Part shown: piece by piece, positions 44,601 through 54,700 of the stretch
Position numbering within the stretch: the stretch's first letter is position 1
How the letters are laid out: each line of letters opens with the position of its first letter
From: Diadophis punctatus similis
Lineage: Eukaryota > Chordata > Lepidosauria > Squamata > Dipsadidae
Reading direction: 5' to 3'
Length of the DNA stretch: 64,000 nucleotides
Assembly: GCA_023053685.1 (NCBI GenBank)
Contig: JALIGW010000021.1
Coordinates: forward strand, 15,835,647-15,899,646
Notes under the pieces: model-generated
What the model was told of the DNA's origin: nothing
The model's database searches: none
What the model saw: the letters and a program-made list of their open reading frames with translations, nothing else
Translations under genes and position numbers: made by a program

Positions 44601-47600
44601 GCTATACAAGAGTTGTGATGCGACCACTTTGTCTGTGGACATTGCTGAGTCCCATGGACGGATTGCCTCACTGGGCTGCCAAGCCACAAACAGTGTTTTC
44701 TGTCTTGGCTGACCTGGAATGGTTAGCATCTGCCTTCATTTTCTCCTGAAGTTTTAAACAGAAAGGAGAACAAACAGATTGGTGTGCAAAGTGATTGACA
44801 TCCATACACACAAACAATACTTTAACAAATGGAGAGAGAAAAATGGATTGCAGTTGTAGACTCAATTTTCTTTTTCTTTTTTTTTAAAAAAGTTACATTC
44901 ATATATGTGCTCATATTCATTGTGAGCCAGAAAAATAAATACAAATGGGGTATGTGCTTATCACAACCCACATCTGGCAAAAAATAAAAATAAAAAAATA
45001 GAGAATTTGTGAAATCTCACAAATATAAAAGAAAAATAGGTGCATACATATCTGAACTTCCCTAATAGTTGTGTTTCAATAAAAATTCTGTGCCTTTTCA
45101 CTTTTGCCTAGTTGTATGTCAACGTCTGATAGGAACGTGTGATGTAAAGCTGTGTGAATGAGCTGACCCTTGTGGTCGAATGCGTAAGATCCTCAGTGAA
45201 GGACATGCAAGTAAGCATCAGGTGGACATTGCATTTTATTCCTCTAGACGTGACTTAAGAGGACTTAAAATGCAAAACTATGCAGTGTTTGTTTTTTCCA
45301 GAAATGACTAATGTTTTTTCCCATTAATTTCAGGAGGGTGGAAGCAATTATAAGAATGGGGAGGAGGCAAATTACATGCTTCACAACTGAAATGATATAT
45401 GTGGTCACCTTCCTCTCTCCCTTCCCTAAGCCCAGTTCAGCCACCAGCTGACTTTCTCTAGCTCTGCCATCGCTGGTGGGTTCTGGGCTTCAGCTCTACT
45501 CTAAAGCGGTCATTTTTCTAAAAAAAGCCCATGACTGTATGTGGCAGAGCTGTAGTTTCTGTGCAATTTCATGTCACGGATTTTAATGTGACATATTATT
45601 ACTTTCCCCCCTCTTTTGCTGATGGATGATCCCCAGCTGACCCTGGGGGTTGTATATGATAATATGGCTGTCTTTTCTTGGTGCCAAAGGTATCCCTGGG
45701 TTGCTGTTCCCATTTACCTGCTTATCTTTCAGGAATTTGGCAGACTTCTGGGGGAGAATCCCACCCCCACTTTGCAGGCCTGCCCAGGACCCAGGCGATG
45801 AGCAACAGGAAATAGCAACTCGGGATCTGCAGTGTTGTTTGGGATTTTTAAAAGGAGATAAAATTTGTAGTTTGCTGAATGGATTTCTCCAGTTCTTGAA
45901 ATCAGTTTCAAACAGTGTTTTCATAAAAATACCCTGCCCCCGTATCAAATATATTCCATATCCCCTATAGACCTTTAAACAGATTTAAACAGAATAATAG
46001 AGTTGGAAGGGACCTTGGAGGACTTCTAGTCCAACCCCCTGCGCAAGCAGGAGACCCTATGCCATTCTGGACAACTGGCTGTCTGGTCTCTTCTTGAAAA
46101 CCTCCAATGTTGGAGCATCCACAACTTATTTATTTATTTATTTATTTAAATAGATTTGTATGCCGCCCAACTCCCGAGGGACTCTGGGCGGCTCACAACA
46201 TGTAAAATCCATTTATCAATATAAAATCATAACAATTAAAAACTACAAAAGTTAAAAAAAACATCTAGCATTCATAACCAGGGGGGCAGCTTCTGGAGGC
46301 AGCTTCTGTTCCACTCCTTAATTGTTTTCACTTGTCAGAAAATTTCTCCTTAGTTCTAGGTTGCTTCCCTCCTTGATTAGTTTCTTAATCAGTTTCTTCA
46401 TTAGTTGATTAGGCTCCTTGATTATTTTCAATTGTTCTTTTCTGTGATGATATATGGATTCTCTTTAATATTTATGGAAACATTTCAGGTTCTATTATAA
46501 CAACATCTTTTTAATGTAAAAAAATTGAAAAAGTAAAAAAAGAAAAGAATTAGAGGGGACAAAGGAAGGAGAAAAAGAATAAAACTTTATAAAATATAAA
46601 ATTGCAGGAGAATTTACAAAATATTGGAAAAAAGTAGAAAAAACATCCACTGTTGTTTGTACAAGTGTCATTAAATTGGAATTAATGGTTATTTATACAA
46701 GTCAAACCAGAAAGTGACAAAAACAGCCAAATTGAATTATCAGTCAGAATAAGAGGAATTAGCAAGATATTATGGCTCCTCTGAAGAGGTTACAGACCTT
46801 GTGTTACTTGAGACACAGACTTCAAATGTGACAGATGTTTATATGCAGAATTATAATCTCTAAAGAGTTTCCAAATTGTGAAAGTTGATGTTAGATTTAT
46901 TTTTGCAAAACTATTTTGCGCAGGTGATCACTTCCTACTTTCTTTTTCAGTGTTTCCATCCCGTTTTTTGGATGAGGAAAAACACAATGCTTGGGCATTT
47001 TTTGAAGGTTAAGTATAATTTTCCCTTTTTGTTATTCTTCACAGATCTAGTAAAACATGGTTTTGTGCAGCCTTAATTGAAAAAACCAAGATGCTTGTCC
47101 CAAAGCTTAGCTGAACATGTGAATTGCTAGTGGGACGAGGGCAACACTTTGTGTGGCTGGAGGGTCTTTGACAAGGATGCTTTTAGACATTACATTTCCA
47201 GCTGGACCCCGGTCTGTTTTTTGCCCCTCCCATTTCCAGCGTGAGTGTGCATTAGGGATAAACGTTTGAGAGGTGAAGAAATTGAGCCTGCTGTCCTTTT
47301 CTCTTTGCCACAATTTTTATTTTATATTGATTTTATAGTGTGTCTATATATGTAGAAAAGTGCAATCTAAATCCCACAAGGATGGGGTAGAATGGTTTCG
47401 CTCCCCCTTTTGCTTGAAATTATTTTTGAGGTGTTCAAAAGCTCATCATTTTTCCAGATTTTGTCCTCTTGTTTCTGTGAATCATTATAAAATAATCCAG
47501 CAATGAATATGTTTATTAAAAGTGTTCCAAACAATAATTAAATTAAAACCTTCAATTTTTCCCCACCTGATTTAGACAATGTGAACCTTTTGATAATGAT

Positions 47601-50600
47601 CTATTTAAATATTATTTTGGACCAGTAGAATATTTTTTTGGAAGTAAAGAGAATTTATTGGAACATGTTAAGTGTAACAATAGAAATTTTATTATTTATT
47701 TATTTATTTTATTTTATTTGCTGCCCATCTCATTTTGAAACAACTCATATTAGAATTATTTAGTTGAGAATAGATCTGATAGGGAGTTTGAAAAATAATA
47801 TTTTGATAGATTTGAATGTTACTATAGTCAACAAATTCCAGTAAATAAGCTTAAAGTACATTTCATTGTTTACTTGGAACAGTATTTGATTGGTCATGGA
47901 AAGGATTCAAAACTTGATTAAAATAATGTCATCATTTCATGATTCATTCTTAAAAGGCGGGTATAATATCTATAGTGATGTTTAAAAGTTGTGAACCTTT
48001 TTGAGTTTTCAATATTTTTGCATAAATATGAAATAAAACATCTGTTCACCACACGTTCTAAAACCCGGTAAAGGGAAACCAATTAAACAAATTAGTTAAA
48101 AATATTGTACTTTATTTATTTATTGAAAAAATGATCCATAGCTACATTTGTGTGAAGAAGAAACTTTTCAGCACCACCATATGTAAAACTTCTTTAGTTG
48201 GAGCATAATAATCAATATTTAAAAATAGTATCAGATGTAATCAAATTTGAGAATTTATTATTTATAATCATTATTCTAGCTGGTTTCAATTACCGCAATT
48301 GTATATTTAGCCTATCCATCTGATTAATTAAAAACAAAAACTTCTTATCAGGAAGATTATGAGTTACTTCCAGGAAATTCGGATGTTGTATTACTCAATT
48401 TGGAAAAGATCCTTTTCCTCTTAACCTTCTGTGGCCATTAACATTCTAAAAGGCCATTAAAGATAACATGGATATAAAAACTGCTTGTCTAAAAAGCAAA
48501 ACCAGTATTTTTGTGAGACAAGAAAAAATGGAAAAAATCAATAAACTGATAAACTGAAACACATTTACTTTTAAAAGTTTAAAAATAAAAAGACAAGATA
48601 TTGGTAAGGGAATACATGTTTAAAATGTTTAAATATAAAGAGAATTTTAAAAAAAAGTTAAATGGACTAAGCTAAGTGGACTTTCAGAAGAGAGATATCA
48701 AAGGTACAATACAGACACACAGACATGCACACAGGAATCTTAAGGGGCCCACCTCCAATAAGTTACAAAACTGTAAAAACTACAGCTTACTGTATATAAA
48801 GAGATTGCTACTTTCCTCTTTCTGATCTCAGCTTAATACACTGACTTACCTGCAGCATTTGGATCAGAGAATTATTTCTCCCTGGAATACACAGGTAAAC
48901 AAAACAAAACAATCAGATAAAGTCAGATAAATACAGTAACATTTTTTTGCAATCAAAGATCAGGACACATTAAAACTCAGCAATGTAAAATATTAACAGA
49001 TTATGCATGTATGGAAAGATACAAACCATTAAATTGGGGTCAATCGGCTCCACATTTTGCATAAGCCACAGCAGAAATTGGGGTGCGCTTAGAGTGACAG
49101 AGTCCTGTGCACTTGGGAGTAGACACGCGCTCCACCACTGAACCTCCAGACCTTTTGAGACGGAGGGGGGGGAGGTCTCCCAGCTGACTCGTATTTCCTC
49201 TCCTGGCCTCTCCAGACCTCTCCGTCTACGCGGTCCTGATGTGCTCGGCAGGGATCCTGAGTATCCTTCTCTTCACTCTGGTCATCCTCTGCCAGATCTT
49301 GAGCAACAAGAAACGATCCCACGGTGAGTCCATTGTCAATATAAAAGATTTCTGTAATTCATCTGTAATTTAAATATATCTGAATTTACTAATTCTGCAT
49401 TTTAGTTTGTTTGTTTATTCAATTTTTATCTTTGAATGTTCTGTAAATTTCTCTTTGACTATGTTCAAAATACTTATATCTAATAATAAATGATCAAGAG
49501 ATCTTTGACTTTGCTTATTTCAAACTGACCTTTGTAAACCACTTTTAGATAGCAATAGCAATAGCACTTAGACTTATATACCGCTTCACAATGCTTTTAG
49601 AGCCCTCTCTAAGCGGTTTACAGAGTCAGCCTCTTGCCCCCAACCATCTGGGTCTTCATTTTACCCACCTCGGAAGGGTGGGAGGCTGAGTCAACCTTGA
49701 GCCTGGTGAGATTTGAACTGCCGAAATTGCAGTCAGCCGGCAGTCAGCCGAAGTAGCCTGCAGTACTGCACTTTAACCACTGCGCCACCGTGGCTCAGAC
49801 AGTGAGATGGGTGGTATCTAAATTTGATAAATAATTTGTAATACACAAAATTGTGTATAAACAGAGAGCTTCCTAAATTCTGCACAGAAAATCTAGACTC
49901 TGTCCTGCAGTGTTTTAAGTGAACAAAGAAAACAAAGTGATCATCATTCCTCCAGAAATCACATGAAAGTGAAAATTACTATATACAGCGATATGTTTCT
50001 TAATTTCTGTTTTTCTTATTTCTGTATTCTTTTCACAGTGAAACGTAACTTGGTGAAGTCTCCTCAGAAGAGGTAGGAGAAGCAGCTTCGTTTTGAGAGC
50101 TACAGCCTTTAATTTTTCTACAAAAATGTCATTGACTTTAGTTGTCCTCCTAGCTTGAGAAAAATATATTTTAAGTCCTGGAAATTATTTTGAGTGCCTT
50201 TTAATCAATGCCATAAAATCCACAAAGGAGGAATGTACACTTCAAAAGAGCACTGATAATCATCCATTGTTGTAGAATACGGGCCGCCTGTGCGCCCGTT
50301 TAACCTATTTCCTTAGGCTCTTAAGTGTCCTCATTGTTGAAATATTTTTATTTATTTGTTATTAAACAAATTTATATAGCCACCCAACTCAGACACCATT
50401 ACTCCAGGTGGTGTACAACATTAAAAAACAAGAACGTACGGTATGTGGGAGATTGAGTCTTAATAGCTAAACATGGTTATTGCTATTTGCCCTAGTTGAA
50501 GTGGTGGCATGAATTGGCCCTCATATGCGTGGCATAGTTTTCCTTCCTTCCTTCTTTATATTTAGTGAGGATGAATCTGCCTTGAGCAACCATCCTTTGG

Positions 50601-51660
50601 CCTACCTCAGATTAGGTTTAGTTGTTGATGAGGCTCCTTTTGCTCTTAGTGTGTGGATTACTAGCAGGACTCACCTTTTGTGTCTGAGACAGTGATGGCG
50701 AACCTATGGCACACGTGCCACAGGGGGCACACGGAGCCATATCTGAGGGCACGCAAGGCGTTGTCCTATGTCAGCTCCAGCGCGCATGTGTGCGCTGACC
50801 AGCTGATTTTCGCCCTTCTTTTTGGCCGTTTTCGCTCTGCACAAAACGGCCCATCCGGAAGTTCACTTGTGTGCGTCACCCCCAGCCTCCTTTTCGCTGT
50901 CCGAGGTCTTCAGGAACTTCTTCGGCTTTGGACAGTTGCAGCCAGGCCTCCCACACCTCAGGCCCATTTCTTCTGCTGCCCGTTTCTTCTGCAGCCGGCA
51001 AGGCTTTCCTGAAGGCCTCTGCAGCTGATAGCAGAGCTCCTGATCGATCCGCAGTTCTGTTATCGGCTGCAGAGGGCTTCAGGAAAGGCCTTTAGGAAAG
51101 GCCTCTGCAGCTGATCGGTCCGGAGCTCTGTTATCAGCTAGAGAGGCATTCAGGAAAGCCTTGCCGGCTGCAGAAAAAATGGGCCGAGGTGTGGGAGGCC
51201 TGATTGCAACTATCTGAAGGTAAGTAGTAGGGCAGCTCCACAGCTTCAGTGAGGCCTGTGCGCATGCGCGGGGTGGGGCAGCGCGGGGGTTGTGTGCATG
51301 CATGGGTGGGGAGGGCATTGCATTATGGGTGTGGGCACCCGTGGGCACGCTATCGTGCGCACGCACACCCTTTTGGCACCCGAGCCAAAAAAGGTTTGCC
51401 ATCACTGGTCTGAGATAAAGGCTGAAAACGCTCCAGGGGTTTGGGTGAATGTGAATTATTCTTTTACTAGTTATACTGTTCCAGGCTATATTTTTGTTAT
51501 CCCAATTATAATGATTTTGATTACTCTCCCCCATGCAAACATCCTCTCTCCATTTTATTTACTTGAATGCATAAATAAATCAATTAAATAGATCAAATGA
51601 ATTGGTAAGACAGTGAATATAAGAGAACTCGAACGTTACCAGTCCACCTGGCACACACCA

Positions 51661-51701
<41 letters not shown>

Positions 51702-54700
51702 CCTCCCTCCCTCCCTCCCTCCCTCCCCCCCCAGCTTGCAGGAGGCAGGGAGTCCCGGCAAGGCAGCCGTGTCTCCAGGGCCCCCCGCCCAGAGGAAAGG
51801 GGCGAAAGCGACCGAGGCACCCCCAGCAGTTCCTGCCAAAGGTATTCGTGAGGTCATGAGCACTTTGACCCTGGGGGACTGACTGACTGGGGTTTCCCAA
51901 AGGAGGGATCTCTCCTTCGCTGACTGTTTAAGCAGGTTGCCATTTGCCATGCATGCTGGCAAAGAGGATTCCTGCCCTGGCAGGAGGTTCGGCTGGATGG
52001 TCTCCCAAGATCCCTTCCAACCCTTACATTGTATCCTAATTCATTTATTGTAGGTAAGGGGCTGCATTCTTCTGGGGTGCCCTGTTCCTTTTTCCATCCC
52101 CCAGAACTTTTATTCCTCATTTTTATATGACTTCCAAATCGCCCTGAATGGACGATCAGCAGCTATTCGGGATGCAGCCTTTCCATTTCGTCCAACTGAG
52201 TTTACATTCCCAAGAAGACACCAAAGCCACAGCCACGGGCGGGGAAAAGAGGCCCCGGACTGCCAAGGAAGCACATGAGATCCGGAGGCATCTCTGGAGA
52301 TGCAAAAGGCACACGGAGGGGCACCCTGGCCAGCTGCAGGGGGGGGGGGCCTGAATGAGTGGCGGATATTCATTTTTGTGCATTTCACTCTTACCTGTAT
52401 TCATATTGCAGCAAGAGGCAAATGATCTGTCCTTATTTTTATAGCACCAATATCCCATGCCTTCTCAAAGCCTAAACTTCTGAAACCACAAAGGAAGGTC
52501 ACCTTGGTGAGTAGCACTGTAGAGATTTGTCTTTACTTTCTGTTGGTTATCTAATGTGTGAATTTGGTTCCTTCTTATCCTTCCTTTCCTTTCCTTTCCT
52601 TTCCTTTCCTTCTTCCTTTCCTTCTTCCTTTCCTTTCCTTCTTCCTTTCCTCTCAGGATGGTTTGGGGAGGGTCTGCATACTAGACATCCTTTCTTTGAC
52701 TCTCAGTGTCTGTGGCAGCTCCTGCAGAATTGAATTGCTCCTTGTTCATCCATTTTTTCATCTAAAGAGTTTAAGGCCATGTAGTGTACACATTTTATTG
52801 CTTTCTCGTACACCAGCATCATAATCAGTTTCATTTTCATAGCATCCTGTTGGGGTAAGTGGGATGGAAAGAGCTCGAGTGACTCTCTCAATAAAAGAAG
52901 ACAACCTGTGACCTACTGGGTCATCCTTTGAGAGGTAGGTACTTAGGTATTTCCTTACCTAAGCAGAGAAACACAACAGCCATCGAACGCCTAACAGCAA
53001 GAGCAATTCCAACAATTGAGCTAGTCTTCTGAAGGTATCAAGTGACTTCTAGCTAAGTGGAGGAGACTGCACCCCTTTTCAGAGCTGCAGGAAAAATGAT
53101 TTTTCCGTAAGAGAAGGGAAGAGTGGAATAGTTTACCAGCTCCTTAGTCACAGTGTATCCGTGCAACATTCCCTGCTAACATGAAAGACTACACCAATCA
53201 ACCCTGTTGCCCTTTCATCACAACCAAAGCCCAGTTTACCACAAGCACGCTCACACTCATTTGTGCAAACTAAAATCTCCAATCTAGAGGCTGCCTTGTT
53301 GGCTGACATTATGTGGTTGCTCTCCAACCACTGGTGTGTTCGGGAGGGTTTCACCAAGGAGACAAAATGGCCCAGTCCACTTGGAACATACAAGTTCCTA
53401 TTGGACTCTTTCTGTGCTTTGGGCTCCTTTTAAACTTATGGTAGCACATATTTAAATTTTCTTATTTACAGATTGTTTTTCTTGGTTTCTATAATTTTGG
53501 CAATGTCAAGGTTCTCCACTTTTTGTGATCAGTGTTGCTCCAAGCATTCAGAAGGCAATTGCTTGTACACACGTGGCCCCTGGTCACAACTCGGTCCTCT
53601 CTCTGTTGCCGTGGGGCCCTCTTGGGCCCTCCTTGTGGTGTTGAGAACTTCCCTAAAGCCTTTGTCTCCCTTTCCCCTGGGAAACGTTTGGAAGCTTCGC
53701 TCTTCTCCCGGGTTCTAGCGCTGTTCTAGCTGGAGGGTGACTGCGTGTGTCATGGGAAAGCATCCCGTATCTTTCATTGTTGCAGTAAGTTTTCAAGGAG
53801 CAAAGTCTCGAGAGGAGAGATGGAAAAATGGCCCACCTGTGAGCTCCAGAGGGCGGTTCCAAAATGGAACGCCTCCTTGGGACTCACAGATAGAGAATAG
53901 CCATAAGACATTTCATCTCTTCTCACCCCTCATTATACAAGTGAAGGTTACTCCTTTTACAGATGAACTTTTATTCTTAAGAATTCTTTGGGATAGTCGT
54001 TTCGCATAATATAAAATTGCACAGTTTCCAGCAGAAATGCAGCAGCCTAGCTCCCAACTTTCCATTATTATCAATTAGAGACACTGGGAAATTACAAAAT
54101 TGAGGTGATCATTTGACTGTTTAAAAGAATGGGGACTGCAGTTATGAGGATCTTTCAAAATGTATTTTTTTTGTCAGAATGTAAGGTAAAAAAAGCCATC
54201 TCCAAAATGAAATTAATAGAGAGGAGGGTGGGTGGGTGGGTGGATGGAAGGAAGGGAAGGAAGGGAGGAAGAAGGAGGAAAAGGAAGAGAGAGAAAGAGA
54301 AAGGGAGAGAAAGGGAGAGAGAGAAAGAGAAAGAAAAGGAAGGAAGGAAGGAAGGAAGGAAGGAAGGAAGGAAGGAAGGAAGGAAAGAAAGAAAGAAAGA
54401 AAGATTGCTGCTAAAGTTGTCCAACCAATACAGATCCATCTGTTTCAATTCTATTAAATCATGTTTGGGACTATTGTGGAAAGTAAGGATTGAACTCTCA
54501 CCCCAAAATGGTTCCTCAAGGAAGAGGCATGAGCTTCCCTAGAGCCCCTCATGAGAACTCCATTCGGTGGAGGCTTTATTACGGGTCTTCTTGACCTCAC
54601 CCAGTTGCCTAAAAATGGTCCTTCCGGATGCTGACATATTCCTTGAAATCGGCAGGAGCGGCTCCTCCTTATGCCCGAAGCCCAGAGGCTGCCTGAGGCT

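Noticed and set aside
44386..44712. 108-codon frame considered as a processed pseudogene
   Set aside because: No resemblance to a known protein and an equally long frame on the opposite strand; no poly-A tail or flanking duplication seen.
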